A DNA stretch of 32,404 bases from Akkermansiaceae bacterium (GCA_947462535.1 CANHPN010000027.1:1-32404), one strand, 5' to 3'. Shown: positions 15,631-24,850, counted from the first letter of the stretch. Program-made: numbers and translations. The notes: generated by a model not told the origin, from the sequence alone.

Positions 15631-16467
15631 TTAGCGGATGGATTGAAGGACGACTTCCCGCGCGGTGCGGATGTCGGCGACGCGTTGGTCACCGGCTTCG
15701 CGCTCGATGACGATGTCGCCGGTGAAATGGATTTCCGCGAGTGTTGCGAAAAAGGCGGGCCAGTCAACCTGCCCGGTGCCGACCGCGACCTCCTCGCCCC
15801 AGGTGCCGGGAGTGGTGCCTTGGTTGGCGTCTTTCACGTGCACCTGCCGGATCCACGGGGCGAGCACGCGCAGGGCCTCGATGGGGTCACCCTTGCCGTA
15901 GAGCAGCATGTTAGCGGGGTCGAAATTGACGATCACGTTCGGCTGTTGGAGTGATTCTAACAAAGCCGCCAGTCCGTCTGCGGTTTCCTGGCCGGTTTCC
16001 AGTCCGACGCTGATATCGGCGGCGGCGAAAATTTCAGCCACGGTCTTGAGGCGGCCTACCATTTTCGCGAAATCCGGGTCCGCCGAATCATGCGGCACGA
16101 AGCCGGCGTGGAAGGTGACGAGCTTCAAGCCGAGCCTGTTGGCGATTTCCACGGTGGCGCGGATGTTTTCGAGATTCTGCTGCCAAGTCTCATCGGGCGC
16201 GATCCCGCCAGTCTCGCGGATGGTGTCCAGCGTCGAGTAGTCCTCGCCGACGCAGCCGAACATGCCGGAAACGATTTGGATGCCGACTTGATTGAGAATC
16301 GCTGCCGTCCCGCCCCAGACGGCGGGCTCATCCCGCAGCGGGTCGAGCGCGAGCTGGACGCGGGAAACGCCCGTTTCCTGGAGTTTTCCGGCGAGTTCCT
16401 GCGGGGTGGCCGCTTGCAGCGACCATGAGCAGACGGCGATTCGTTGGGGCAGGGTGAGGGTATTCAT
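15631..16467 (-). CDS. Sugar phosphate isomerase/epimerase-type TIM-barrel protein
   Basis: The 278-residue protein belongs to the xylose-isomerase-like/AP-endonuclease-2 TIM-barrel superfamily (IolE, hydroxypyruvate isomerase and epimerase relatives). Candidate divalent-metal ligands sit at the ends of successive strands: Glu157 in GLETGQE, Asp183 in NFDPANM, His210 in RQVHVKD and Glu255 in DIVIERE. These are the usual four positions. There is no signal peptide. It is the first gene of the operon with two Gfo/Idh/MocA enzymes and a permease, where it probably isomerises, dehydrates or cleaves the oxidised sugar. No clear Shine-Dalgarno sequence precedes the ATG; a TATAGT at about 16485-16490 on the minus strand could be a promoter element, but no matching -35 box was found. 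Confidence 0.9.
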   Translation of the reverse strand: MNTLTLPQRIAVCSWSLQAATPQELAGKLQETGVSRVQLALDPLRDEPAVWGGTAAILNQVGIQIVSGMFGCVGEDYSTLDTIRETGGIAPDETWQQNLENIRATVEIANRLGLKLVTFHAGFVPHDSADPDFAKMVGRLKTVAEIFAAADISVGLETGQETADGLAALLESLQQPNVIVNFDPANMLLYGKGDPIEALRVLAPWIRQVHVKDANQGTTPGTWGEEVAVGTGQVDWPAFFATLAEIHFTGDIVIEREAGDQRVADIRTAREVVLQSIR

Positions 16468-16732
16468 GGAAATTCAACGTGGCTGACTATACGTGCCGGG
16501 CGGACGGGCCTTTCACTTTCGGCGGCAAGGTATCGCAGCGTGAGCAAGCGGCGGCCTGCCTGCAACTCGTTAGATTCCGCGCTGTACGCGCGCGCATTGC
16601 GCCAGAAATAATGACCCCAGGTGTAAAAACTCCCGAGAAGCACCGGGTTCGGAGAAGCCGAATTCCTCGTAGAACCACAGCAAGTAAAAGGATGATCCTC
16701 TCCAGGTAAGCCGATGTTAGCGGCCCCCACCG

Positions 16733-18106
16733 TCAACATTCCACCACGTTGACGGCCAGGCCCCCCCTAGAGGTCTCCTTGTATTTCGATTTCATGTCGC
16801 GGCCGGTGTCGCGCATGGTGCGGATCACCTTGTCGAGGGAGACGAAGTGCGTGCCGTCGCCGGAAAGCGCGAGGCGGGAGGCATTGATTGCCTTGACCGC
16901 GCCCATCGCGTTGCGCTCGATGCAGGGGATCTGCACGAGCCCGCCGATGGGGTCGCAGGTGAGTCCGAGATTGTGTTCCATGCCGATCTCGGCGGCGTTT
17001 TCCACCTGCTTCGGGGTTCCGCCGAGAAACTCGACGAGGCCGGCGGCGGCCATGGAGCAGGCGACGCCGACTTCGCCCTGGCAGCCGGCTTCCGCGCCGG
17101 AAATCGAGGCGTTGCGCTTGTAGAGCATGCCGATGGCGGCGGCGGTTAGGAGGAAACGGTGCTCTCCGTCGGGAAACGGCGAGTTGCGGAATCTCACGGC
17201 GTAGTGGAGCACGGCGGGGATGATGCCGGCGGCGCCGTTAGTGGGGGCGGTGACGACCCGGCCGCCCGCCGCGTTCTCCTCGTTCACCGCGAGCGCGTAA
17301 AGGTTGACCCAGTCGAGGATGGTCAGCGGGTCTTTCAGCGCGGCTTCCGGTGAGTGGATTAGATTTTCATGGATCGCCTTCGCCCGGCGTTTCACCTGGA
17401 GGCCGCCTGGCAAGGTTCCTTCCTGGCCGCAGCCGCGCTTCACGCAGGCCTGCATGGCTTTCCAGATCCCGTCCAGCCGGGAGCGGGTCTGCGCTTCCGG
17501 GCGGAACGCGGCCTCGTTCGCCCACATCACGCCGCTCACCGGGAGCCCGGTGGTGGCACAGTGTTCCATGAGTTCGAGGGCGTTGGCGAATGGATAGGGC
17601 AGGCTGATGGAAGCAGGCGCGGGATGCTTCATCTCGGCCTCGGTGGCGATGAATCCGCCTCCCACCGAATACATCACCTCCTCGCTAACCGGCTCGCCCG
17701 CGGCATCGAGCGCCGTGAAATGCATCCCGTTAGGATGCAGGGGAAGCGGCTTCAGGCGCTTGAAATCCAGGTCCTGTTTTTCCTCGAAATCGAGTTCCGT
17801 TCCCCATGGTGCCAGCAACCGCTTCCTCGCGCGAAGGTCCGCGAGGCGGGCTCGGATCGCGTCGATATCGACGCTTTCGGGTTCCTCGCCGAGGAACCCG
17901 AGGATCACCGCGGCGTCCGTGCCGTGACCCTTTCCCGTCGCCGCGAGCGAGCCGTATAAATCGCATCTCAGGCGGGCCACGCGGGGCGCGAGCCCGTTAG
18001 TTTCCAGATCCCTGACAAACCGGCAGGCCGCACGCATCGGTCCCACCGTGTGCGAGGACGACGGGCCGACTCCGACAGTGTATAGATCGAGTGCTGAGAG
18101 AGGCAT
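16733..18106 (-). CDS. sdaA: L-serine dehydratase (iron-sulfur, single chain)
   Basis: The enzyme deaminates L-serine to pyruvate and ammonia using a 4Fe-4S cluster. The 457-residue chain begins [20 protein letters not shown], the signature N-terminus, so the ATG at 18106 is preferred over the upstream frame opening at 18208. Cluster cysteines are visible at Cys342 (GAEAGCQGE), Cys384 (LTCDP) and Cys395 (IPCIERN), spaced as in characterised bacterial enzymes. The last residue of the protein is Cys457 (NVVEC), matching the known arrangement where the C-terminal Cys reaches into the active site as fourth cluster ligand. It lies 58 bp downstream of the TonB receptor gene on the same strand and may share its riboswitch-controlled transcript. 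Confidence 0.95.
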   Translation of the reverse strand: MPLSALDLYTVGVGPSSSHTVGPMRAACRFVRDLETNGLAPRVARLRCDLYGSLAATGKGHGTDAAVILGFLGEEPESVDIDAIRARLADLRARKRLLAPWGTELDFEEKQDLDFKRLKPLPLHPNGMHFTALDAAGEPVSEEVMYSVGGGFIATEAEMKHPAPASISLPYPFANALELMEHCATTGLPVSGVMWANEAAFRPEAQTRSRLDGIWKAMQACVKRGCGQEGTLPGGLQVKRRAKAIHENLIHSPEAALKDPLTILDWVNLYALAVNEENAAGGRVVTAPTNGAAGIIPAVLHYAVRFRNSPFPDGEHRFLLTAAAIGMLYKRNASISGAEAGCQGEVGVACSMAAAGLVEFLGGTPKQVENAAEIGMEHNLGLTCDPIGGLVQIPCIERNAMGAVKAINASRLALSGDGTHFVSLDKVIRTMRDTGRDMKSKYKETSRGGLAVNVVEC

Positions 18107-18164
18107 GGCACGATGGAATTCCTTCTGCATTCGGCTGGCAAGCGGAATGCAGGCCCGTTCCGTT

Positions 18165-19994
18165 TCACCAATCGACGGTGATGCCGGCGTAGAGGCCGGT
18201 ACCGGCACCCTCGGTGGTAGTGCCGTAGAAGCTGGAGAGCTGATAGTTCTCGTCGAGGGCGTTCTCGACGCGGGCGTGGAGCTTCACCCTGTCGCAAACC
18301 TGATAGGAGCCGTAGAGGCGGGCGACGGTGTAGGATTCCAGCGGATCGCCGCCCCAGGAGTGGTCGGAGAGGTGGGTGGCTCCGATGCCGACGAGGGATT
18401 TCGGCGTGGGTTTCCAGTCGAGCGAGGCGGTGGCGGCGTTCTTTGGTTGGTCGCTGAGACTCTCGTGGAGATAGGTCCAGGCGAGGCGGTAGTTGAGGGA
18501 GTTTTCCAGCCAGGCCCCGCGGAGCCCGAGCTCGAGGCCGTCGGTGGTGGTGGTTCCTGGGAGGTTGGCGGCGGTGTAGGTCGTGAAGTCGCCGGAGGGA
18601 TTGGCGTAGGATTCGATGGCGTCCTCGATGCGGTTGGAGAACCAAGTGGCTTCGAGCGTGTGGTGGCCGCCGATTTTCTGTTCGATACCGATGTCCCAGC
18701 CGAGCGAGGATTGGGCGTCGAGGTCGGGGTTGGCGACGTATTTGAAATAGCCGAGGTCGATATTGTAAAACAGATCGTTGTAACTCGGGGCGCGGAACGA
18801 TCGTCCGAGTCCGGCGCGGAAGGAGGTGCCGGATTTCTCCAGTTGATAGATCGAGCCGATGCGCCAGGTAAATTCGTCACCGTAGGAGTCGTAATTCTCC
18901 CAGCGGAACGCCGCGGTTGTGGTCAGGCTTTCTACGGGCTCCCACTCGAGGGCGGAGTGGATGCCGTAGCGGTCGCCGCCTTCATCGACGCCATCGGTGA
19001 CTTGGAACGAGTCGTGATGGAAAAAGCCGCCCGCAAGGAGGCGGAGGTTTTCGGCGAGGGTGATCTCATGGTCGGTGGAAATGCTGCCGGCGCGCATGTC
19101 GCTGCCGTAGTTTCCGTAAGCAGAGTCGTTGTCGTAGAATTCCTGCTGGTAGCCCGCGAGGAAGCGGGCGGTCCAGCAGGAGGAGATTTTGCCGGTGGCG
19201 TAAAGGGTGGCGAGGCTGGAATCCACGCGGTTCTCGGAAGCGCCGTGGTCATTGTAGAAATTATCGAACGCGCGGAAAGTGGTGCCTACGGTCCAGACCG
19301 AGTCGATCCTGCCTTCCATGCGGAGGGCGGTGCGGCCTTGGTGGAAATCTTCGTTAGCCCCGTCGTTTTCGGTTTCCTCGTAACCGCCGGAGAGGAAATA
19401 GGAGAGTTTGCCGGTTTCTCCCTGAAACATGGCATTCGCGGCGAGCGATTGGAACGAGCCCGCTTCGAAAGTGGCCGAGCCGCGCGGATCGCCGGTGCCA
19501 CGCGGCGTCTCCATCCAGAGCACGCCGCCGATGGATTCGCCGCCGTAGATGGCACCCTGTGGACCGCGCAGGACCTCGATGTTTCCGACGTCGTAAACCC
19601 GGCCGCCGGAAAGGACATTGCCGAGAGGCGTGGAGGAGTCGCTGAGGCGTATGCCGTCGATGACGACCTGGGAGTCGGCGGTTTTCGTGCCGCGGATGAA
19701 CAGCGAGCTGACGGCTCCGGATTGTCCGCCGGTGGAGGTGGAAATCACTCCGGGCACGGCGTTGAGCGCGTCGCGGAGTTGGAGGATGCCTTGGTTTTGC
19801 AGGGCTTCGGGATCGAGCATGGTCACCGCAGAGGTGACGGTGGCGGCCGGGCGGGGGACTCGCAGGGCGGACAGGATCAGCGGTTCGAGTTCGGCCTTTC
19901 TTTCCTCCGCACGGGCGGGAGAGTGGGCAAGCAGGGTGATCAGTGCGAAGGCACTCCGGCGGGAGCCTCTGGGAGGCGTTGGTTGTAGTAGCAT
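18165..19994 (-). CDS. btuB: TonB-dependent outer-membrane receptor, BtuB-like (cobalamin uptake)
   Basis: The 609-residue protein has a signal peptide ending near Ala29 (HSPARA), a TonB-box-like segment (EPLILSALR, about 37-45) and a plug domain (about 50-160) with [27 protein letters not shown] and [21 protein letters not shown] beta-barrel follows and ends in an aromatic residue (ITVDW), the outer-membrane insertion signal. Size matches BtuB, which is shorter than siderophore receptors. The assignment to cobalamin comes mainly from the cobalamin riboswitch directly upstream. No BtuCDF genes are in the window. The ATG at 19994 gives the signal peptide; the frame continues upstream through the riboswitch only by chance. 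sdaA follows 58 bp downstream. Confidence 0.9.
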   Translation of the reverse strand: MLLQPTPPRGSRRSAFALITLLAHSPARAEERKAELEPLILSALRVPRPAATVTSAVTMLDPEALQNQGILQLRDALNAVPGVISTSTGGQSGAVSSLFIRGTKTADSQVVIDGIRLSDSSTPLGNVLSGGRVYDVGNIEVLRGPQGAIYGGESIGGVLWMETPRGTGDPRGSATFEAGSFQSLAANAMFQGETGKLSYFLSGGYEETENDGANEDFHQGRTALRMEGRIDSVWTVGTTFRAFDNFYNDHGASENRVDSSLATLYATGKISSCWTARFLAGYQQEFYDNDSAYGNYGSDMRAGSISTDHEITLAENLRLLAGGFFHHDSFQVTDGVDEGGDRYGIHSALEWEPVESLTTTAAFRWENYDSYGDEFTWRIGSIYQLEKSGTSFRAGLGRSFRAPSYNDLFYNIDLGYFKYVANPDLDAQSSLGWDIGIEQKIGGHHTLEATWFSNRIEDAIESYANPSGDFTTYTAANLPGTTTTDGLELGLRGAWLENSLNYRLAWTYLHESLSDQPKNAATASLDWKPTPKSLVGIGATHLSDHSWGGDPLESYTVARLYGSYQVCDRVKLHARVENALDENYQLSSFYGTTTEGAGTGLYAGITVDW

Positions 19995-20035
19995 GGTTTC
20001 TGTCTCAATGTCTGTAAGTCGCAGACGTATGAAAA

Positions 20036-20210
20036 CCCCCTCAGGCTGGTGATCTGGCTGACCGTCCCGCTCTCGCGGTCCGGAATCACAGTGGCGATAC
20101 CGCGCCGGAATCTCACCGGCTTCCCCATCAATTTCCTGCCCCTGCGAGGGGCGTCCTGAAGAGAGTCGGATTTCGCCGACGGCGTGGTGGTATTCCACCG
20201 TGCGTCCCAT
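20036..20210 (-). promoter_or_regulatory. Cobalamin riboswitch
   Basis: Read on the minus strand, the leader contains GCCGGTGAGATTCCGGC (20120-20104) followed by GCGG and the B12 box GCCACTGTGA (20095-20086). It ends in AGCCAGATCACCAGCC before a G-rich stretch at 20036-20040. These are the conserved core and B12-box elements of the AdoCbl-type aptamer. It lies 41 bp before the receptor ATG. A GTCTG/CAGAC hairpin just before the start may form part of the expression platform that hides the initiation region when cobalamin is bound. The 5' boundary is approximate. Confidence 0.92.
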
Positions 20211-20339
20211 GGGCAAGCGTGAAGCTGTAAATGGGAGGAAATGCAGGCTCCTTGAGCGATTCGATCAAATGCACCGCTGGCGAAGGGCTGGAATTTCTTG
20301 GCGCTTGACGGCGGCGCGGCGCGGGATTTCCTTCCCGCC

Positions 20340-20687
20340 ATGTTCCGCGAGGTCCTGAAATCAAAATTACACCGGGCAATGATTACCGGATCGGACGTCG
20401 ATTACGAAGGCAGCATCGAAATCCCGACGGACCTGATGGAAGCCGCCGACCTCTGGGCGGGTGAAAAGGTGCTGGTCGCCTCGATCACCAGCGGTGCCCG
20501 CCTGGAAACCTACATTCTCCCCGGCAAACCCGGCACCGGTCACATCATGATCAACGGCGGGGCCGCCCATTTGATCAAGGCTGGCGAGCGCGTGGCAATC
20601 ATGGCTTTCGCGCTTTCAGAGACGCCGGTCGTCTCGAACAACCTGCTGCTGAATGAGAAAAACGAGATCGTCCGGCAGAGCCGCTGA
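20340..20687 (+). CDS. panD: Aspartate 1-decarboxylase
   Basis: This pyruvoyl enzyme converts aspartate to beta-alanine for pantothenate and coenzyme A. The 115-residue precursor begins MFREVLKSKLHRAMITGSDV and carries the self-cleavage site Gly24-Ser25 in DYEGSI; Ser25 becomes the pyruvoyl group, exactly as in E. coli. The later segments IMINGGAAHL and NEKNEIV are also conserved. The ATG at 20340 matches the family N-terminus; a frame open from 20298 adds an unlikely leader. The gene is divergent from the riboswitch-receptor unit, with about 130 bp between. No other pantothenate genes are nearby. Confidence 0.96.
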   Translation: MFREVLKSKLHRAMITGSDVDYEGSIEIPTDLMEAADLWAGEKVLVASITSGARLETYILPGKPGTGHIMINGGAAHLIKAGERVAIMAFALSETPVVSNNLLLNEKNEIVRQSR

Positions 20688-20860
20688 GACGGACCGGCGG
20701 GTTTGAAATGGTTTGTTAGGGCGTTTTCGGGTCTTTTTTGCTTGTCGCATCGGCTCGGCCTGCTTGGTTCCACGGGCATTCGGCAATTTTCCAGGGCGGA
20801 AAAACCTTGCTTCGGCACGCAATCCGCTTGGTTCAATGAGCCTCCTTCCCTTGATTGATC

Positions 20861-21544
20861 ATGATTTTCCCTGAATTCCCTAGCGCCTCATCCCTTTTTG
20901 AAGCCCGTCCGATCGACCGTCGTCGCGTCATCGGCGGCCTCGGGCTCGCCGGCCTCGGACTGCTTGTTTCTTCGACAACCGCCAGCGCCACCAGTTCCTC
21001 CAGCCGCTCCGCGCCGAAAGTGACCGTCCAGACCCAGGCCCGGCAGAGCATCCGCCCGGACAGCCTGCGGATCGACCTGAGCGGAGTGCCTGAGGATTGG
21101 GCGCGGAACCAAGGCTCGCTGCTGCCGGAATACAGCCGCTACCTCACCAACCTGAGACTGAAGAGCATCTCGCCGCAGCAGGTGATCGAGGCTCACGCAA
21201 AGTCGCATGGTTCGATCTGGAACACCTTGCCGCCGAAAGCTTGGTGGACACGCATGGGATATACGCTGCGTGTCGCCGACCGGATCGCTCTGGAACTCAA
21301 TGTCAGTGAGGTGGAAATCATTTCCGCCTACCGCGCCCCGGCTTACAACGCGCATTGCGAGGGCGCGAAATCCCGCTCATGGCATCAGGCGAACGTCGCC
21401 GTGGACGTGAAATTCCCGGTGCGCTCCTCACAAGCGACCGCGGCCGCGCGGAATCTGCGGAGCCGCGGGTTGTTCAAGGGCGGCGTCGGTGGTTACTGGA
21501 ATTTCACCCACATCGACTCGCGCGGCGAGAACATGGATTGGTGA
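20861..21544 (+). CDS. Tat-exported M15-type peptidase (YcbK/DUF882-like)
   Basis: The 227-residue protein has a twin-arginine-type signal (DRRRVIGGLGLAGLGLLVSS, about residues 19-38). The C-terminal half matches the M15 peptidase fold: ISAYRAPAYN, then a zinc site built from His175 (SRSWHQ), Asp182 (VAVDVKF) and His217 (FTHIDSRG). Relatives cleave or bind peptidoglycan peptide stems in the periplasm. The central part (residues about 60-150) is not assigned to a domain. A TTG at 20855 is in frame six bases upstream; the ATG at 20861 is preferred. A clear terminator follows at 21576. It stands between panD and the two-component pair, with no sign of cotranscription with either. Confidence 0.85.
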   Translation: MIFPEFPSASSLFEARPIDRRRVIGGLGLAGLGLLVSSTTASATSSSSRSAPKVTVQTQARQSIRPDSLRIDLSGVPEDWARNQGSLLPEYSRYLTNLRLKSISPQQVIEAHAKSHGSIWNTLPPKAWWTRMGYTLRVADRIALELNVSEVEIISAYRAPAYNAHCEGAKSRSWHQANVAVDVKFPVRSSQATAAARNLRSRGLFKGGVGGYWNFTHIDSRGENMDW

Positions 21545-21575
21545 GATTTGATCCCGTGTTGTTGCTCTAAATACA

Positions 21576-21616
21576 GAACGCCGTCTCCCCCCCCGGAAAG
21601 ACGGCGTTCCTTTTTT
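21576..21616 (+). terminator. Intrinsic terminator after the M15 peptidase gene
   Basis: GAACGCCGTCT (21576-21586) pairs perfectly with AGACGGCGTTC (21599-21609), an 11-bp stem with a C-rich loop, followed by a six-T run at 21611-21616. It is 31 bp after the stop codon. The opposite strand lacks a U-tract, so it works only for the plus strand. Confidence 0.9.
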
Positions 21617-21759
21617 GCCTTACCGCGACCCGCACTCGCGGAACTCAGGCAAATCCTATAAACACAACCAACACCGGTATTATTCCCCATATTCTCGGTT
21701 CCGAAAGCGGAGTTATGCTTATTCTCGTGTAGGGAGAAACACCGACATTTCCCGCAAGA

Positions 21760-22389
21760 TCAGTCCACCAAACCGTGCTGCATGGCATAGCGGGTGAGCT
21801 CGACGTTGGAGGACAAACCCATTTTCTCAGCGATCCGGCTGCGGTAGGTGGCCACGGTTTTGGCGCTCAATGCGAGCTCCGAGCTGATTTCCTTGATGGA
21901 TTTACCCATGGCGATGAGCCGCAGTACCTGGAGTTCCCGGTTCGACAGTGATTCGTGGGAGGTTGCGGCGGATTCGCCGGCCAGCGCCCCGGCGAGTTGC
22001 TCGGCAAGCGCCGGACTGATGTAGCGGCGGCCGGACAGGACCCGCTGAACGGCCGTGACCAGCACATCCGCCGCGCTTTGCTTGGAAACGTAGCCGACGG
22101 CACCTGACTTCAGCGCGCGCAGGGCGTAGTCCTTTTCCAAATGGCTGCTGATGACGAGGACGGGCAGCCCCGGCTTCTCGACCTTGATGTCCTGAATCAG
22201 CCCAAGCCCGTTGCGGCCGGGCATGTTGATGTCCACCATCGCCAAATCCCATGGCTCCCCCAGCACCGCCGCAAGGCCGGTCTTGGCATCCTCCGCCTCG
22301 CCGATTTCCACGCCCTTGAAATGTTCCCGCAACAGGGATGACATTCCGCGTCTCACGATGGCGTGGTCGTCAATGATCAGAATTCTCAT
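21760..22389 (-). CDS. NarL/FixJ-family response regulator
   Basis: The 209-residue protein has an N-terminal receiver domain with Asp7 and Asp8, phospho-acceptor Asp53 (LAMVDINMPG) and Lys103 (GYVSKQS). A LuxR-type helix-turn-helix follows (LSNRELQVLRLIAMGKSIKE, then SAKTVATYRSRI). When phosphorylated by its partner kinase it should bind DNA and control transcription. The start at 22389 (MRILIIDDHA) is the usual receiver N-terminus and overlaps the last codons of the histidine-kinase gene by 20 bases, so the two are translated from one message. Targets are unknown. Confidence 0.94.
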   Translation of the reverse strand: MRILIIDDHAIVRRGMSSLLREHFKGVEIGEAEDAKTGLAAVLGEPWDLAMVDINMPGRNGLGLIQDIKVEKPGLPVLVISSHLEKDYALRALKSGAVGYVSKQSAADVLVTAVQRVLSGRRYISPALAEQLAGALAGESAATSHESLSNRELQVLRLIAMGKSIKEISSELALSAKTVATYRSRIAEKMGLSSNVELTRYAMQHGLVD

Positions 22390-23398
22390 AGCGCAACTCG
22401 TGATTGGCATTGGACGGCAAGGGGATCGTTAGGGTCACCTCGGTTCCTTTTTCCGGGTGACGGGAGAAAACCACATGGCCGCCGACGTTTTCCGCGCGCT
22501 CGAGCATGCCGAGCAGGCCGAGCGACCGTGGATCCTCGACGATTGAAGGATCGATGCCCCTGCCGTCGTCACGGATCACCAGCTTGAGCACGCCATCGCT
22601 AACAGAGACGCCCGCCTCGACTTGGAGGGCTCCCGCGTGACGGGCGACGTTGGTCAGGGCTTCCTGGAAAATCCGGAACACGGTCGTGGAAACCTCCGAC
22701 GGGAGAACGGGCGGGATGTCCGTGATCGTGATGGAGCACGGAATCCCCGCGCGGCTGGAAAATTGCTCGGCTTCCTCCGTGAGGGCCGCCGCGAGTCCCA
22801 GGTGGTCCAAAGCGCTCGGGCGCAAGCCTGCGGAAATCCGCTGAACCGAGGCGATCGTGGCATCGACCAAGTTCGAGGTCTCCACCAGCTTGTCGATGAT
22901 CGGGTTCAAGGCGCGCTCGTCGCGCTCCTCGAGACGGTTTTCTATCAAGCGCAGCTGCATCTGGATTCCGGTGAGCAACTGCCCGAGCTCGTCGTGGATC
23001 TCCCGGGCGATCCAGGCGCGGTCTTTTTCCCGCAGCGACTGCACGTGGGACGAGAGCTTGCGGAACTTCTCGCGGGCTTGGTCGATCACCGTGACCCGTT
23101 CCTGCTCGGCGCGGCGCCATCCGCTGTAGGCATGCCGCAACACGAAAAATAACAGGATGGCCGTGGTGATGACGAAATTGAGCCCCTTGAGCGTCTGGAT
23201 GAATCCGGTTTTGGCATCGTTTACCGCGGACTTCGTCAGGACCAGGTCCGAACCCACGATCCAGACGCTGGCGACGATGAAATAGATCGCGACGATCCTC
23301 ACCTCGGGCAGCGACCAGCGACGTGGTGGACGGGCTTGGCGCACACGTGGACCTTGCTCGGAAGCATGATCAGGGTCAATAATGACGATGCTCTTCAC
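22370..23398 (-). CDS. NarX/DegS-type sensor histidine kinase
   Basis: The 342-residue membrane kinase has two predicted membrane spans (about 33-55 and 72-90) separated by a very short loop, leaving almost no periplasmic sensor. A linker helix leads to the HisKA_3 dimerisation domain with phospho-acceptor His135 in IAREIHDELGQ. The ATPase domain shows FRIFQEALTNVARHA (N box), IRDDGRGID and GLLGMLERAE (G boxes). It should phosphorylate the response regulator encoded directly downstream with a 20-base overlap. The signal is probably sensed within the membrane or by a partner protein, because no PAS, GAF or periplasmic domain is visible. It is transcribed divergently from the Nudix gene. Confidence 0.93.
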   Translation of the reverse strand: MKSIVIIDPDHASEQGPRVRQARPPRRWSLPEVRIVAIYFIVASVWIVGSDLVLTKSAVNDAKTGFIQTLKGLNFVITTAILLFFVLRHAYSGWRRAEQERVTVIDQAREKFRKLSSHVQSLREKDRAWIAREIHDELGQLLTGIQMQLRLIENRLEERDERALNPIIDKLVETSNLVDATIASVQRISAGLRPSALDHLGLAAALTEEAEQFSSRAGIPCSITITDIPPVLPSEVSTTVFRIFQEALTNVARHAGALQVEAGVSVSDGVLKLVIRDDGRGIDPSIVEDPRSLGLLGMLERAENVGGHVVFSRHPEKGTEVTLTIPLPSNANHELRYENSDH

Positions 23399-23520
23399 TT
23401 ATGCATGCAATAGCCCAAGGAATCCACGAGGTCGAGCCGGGAATTCAAAGGTGTCGGCCCGCCAATATCCTGGAAAGTTAAGGGTTGTCACAAAGGGGGT
23501 GAAACGGCATCTAAAAAGCC

Positions 23521-23985
23521 ATGGTTCGTTACCGCCCGAATGTCGCCGCGCTGGTCGTGAATTCAGCAGGCAACCTGCTGATCTGCGAGCGCTGGACGGT
23601 TCCGGGCGCATGGCAATTTCCGCAAGGTGGTGTCGATGCCGGCGAAACTCCTGAAGAAGCGCTCTTCCGCGAGGTCCGCGAGGAAGTCGGGCTGGAGGCG
23701 AAACACTACGAGGTGATCGATCGCCGGGAAGGCTATCGCTACCTCTATCCGCACGGCGCGCGCGGCAAAAAACTCCGCAAGCACGGCAGCCACGGCCAGG
23801 AACAAACCTATTTTCTCTGCCAGCTGAAGCCCGACGCGCCGCAGGTGAACGTGCATCAGAAACAACGGGAATTCCGCGCCTACCGCTGGATTCTACCAGT
23901 GGAGTTCGACCTCGACTGGCTGCCCGCCTTCAAGCGCGACGTTTACCGCGAAGTCATGCGCGACTTCTTTCAGGTGGAGCTCTGA
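23521..23985 (+). CDS. rppH: RppH-like Nudix RNA pyrophosphohydrolase
   Basis: The 154-residue protein starts YRPNVAALVVN and carries a complete Nudix box at residues 36-58 (GGVDAGETPEEALFREVREE followed by VGL), including the metal-binding Glu residues. The N-terminal YRPNV, the GAWQFPQGG lead-in and the overall length match RppH, which removes pyrophosphate from the 5' end of mRNA and triggers decay. A dinucleoside-polyphosphate hydrolase role is the main alternative within this family. No Shine-Dalgarno sequence lies before the ATG. The 3' end overlaps the convergent HAD gene by 16 bp. Confidence 0.9.
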   Translation: MVRYRPNVAALVVNSAGNLLICERWTVPGAWQFPQGGVDAGETPEEALFREVREEVGLEAKHYEVIDRREGYRYLYPHGARGKKLRKHGSHGQEQTYFLCQLKPDAPQVNVHQKQREFRAYRWILPVEFDLDWLPAFKRDVYREVMRDFFQVEL

Positions 23986-24734
23986 CCCATCCCCGCAGGG
24001 TCGCGGCCGATGCCGAGAAGCAACGCGAGCGCGCGCCGGGCAAACCCGATCCGCGACCTCCACGGGCGTGCCGGACGGACGATTTCCCAGCCGGACTCTT
24101 CCGCGATGGCGGCGAGCCGGAACGACGGGTTGACCACGGTGACCGAGTCGCAAAGCGCGAGCATCGGCAGGTCCGCGCAGCTGTCGGTGTAGCCGTGGCA
24201 GTGGCGCAATTTGGCGTTTTCGAAATACGCCGACGGCAGGAGCTCCCTCAAGCACTGCACCTTCGCCGCGCCCTTGTTGTTTTCCAGATCCGGGAAAAAC
24301 GGCCCGAGCTCCACAGGCGTGCCGAGCGTGAGATCAAATCCGAGTCCGCGGCCGATCTCGCGGACATAGAATTCCGGACTCGCGGAGGCGAGGATCAGCA
24401 AATGGCCGGCGGCGCGATGGCGTTCCAACCTCTCGCGAAGCTCCGGATAGATCCCCGGCATCAGGGATTTCGCGAACTCCCGCGAGTATCCGGCCAGCGC
24501 CTCCCGCTCCATCAGCCACAGATAGCTGAGGAAAACCCGCTTCATCCCCGCAGCCTCAAGCAGCCCCGCCAACGGCAGGAACGCCAGGAACACCGGCAGG
24601 AAAACCGCCCGCCACGGCTCGCGCCGGACGACGAAATGCCGGAATAACAACTGACAGTCCCAGGCGAGCAAGGTCCCGTCGAGATCAAACAAGGCGACGC
24701 CCGCAGGCGGAGTTTTCGTTAGCGGTGCTGGCAC
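23970..24734 (-). CDS. HAD-superfamily IB phosphatase (SerB-like)
   Basis: The 254-residue protein has the HAD motif I ALFDLDGTLLAW with nucleophile Asp17 and Asp19. Motif II is LILASASPEFYVREI, and motif III/IV appear as NNKGAAK and GYTDSCADLPML. The helical cap between motifs I and II is typical of subfamily IB (phosphoserine-phosphatase-like). Substrate is unknown. No ATG lies near the conserved start; a GTG at 24734, with GGATG about 8 bases upstream, is the best start, while the frame stays open to 24839. The gene converges on the Nudix gene with a 16-bp overlap at their 3' ends. Confidence 0.85.
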   Translation of the reverse strand: MPAPLTKTPPAGVALFDLDGTLLAWDCQLLFRHFVVRREPWRAVFLPVFLAFLPLAGLLEAAGMKRVFLSYLWLMEREALAGYSREFAKSLMPGIYPELRERLERHRAAGHLLILASASPEFYVREIGRGLGFDLTLGTPVELGPFFPDLENNKGAAKVQCLRELLPSAYFENAKLRHCHGYTDSCADLPMLALCDSVTVVNPSFRLAAIAEESGWEIVRPARPWRSRIGFARRALALLLGIGRDPAGMGQSST

Positions 24735-24850
24735 GCGCCGAACATCCCGCCATCCGGACCAGGGATCAAGATTCGACTGCCAATGACCGTAACAGGAACA
24801 TCCCTGCTCCAGACCGTGCAGGGAGCGCCTCCCTCCCATCTTCTCTTCAT

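Noticed and set aside
16464-16739. 91-codon minus-strand frame in the gap between sdaA and the isomerase gene
   Set aside because: No recognisable domain, overlaps both neighbours' ends, and the gap must hold a promoter. A relic cannot be excluded, but nothing supports a gene.
18048-19988. Open frame of 646 codons on the plus strand
   Set aside because: Antisense to the TonB receptor and the start of sdaA, both well supported. It has no recognisable domain and a composition typical of a shadow frame.
23485-23513. Possible promoter TTGTCA - 17 bp - CATCTA before the Nudix gene
   Set aside because: The -10 match is poor and would leave almost no leader before the ATG. It is not distinguishable from chance.
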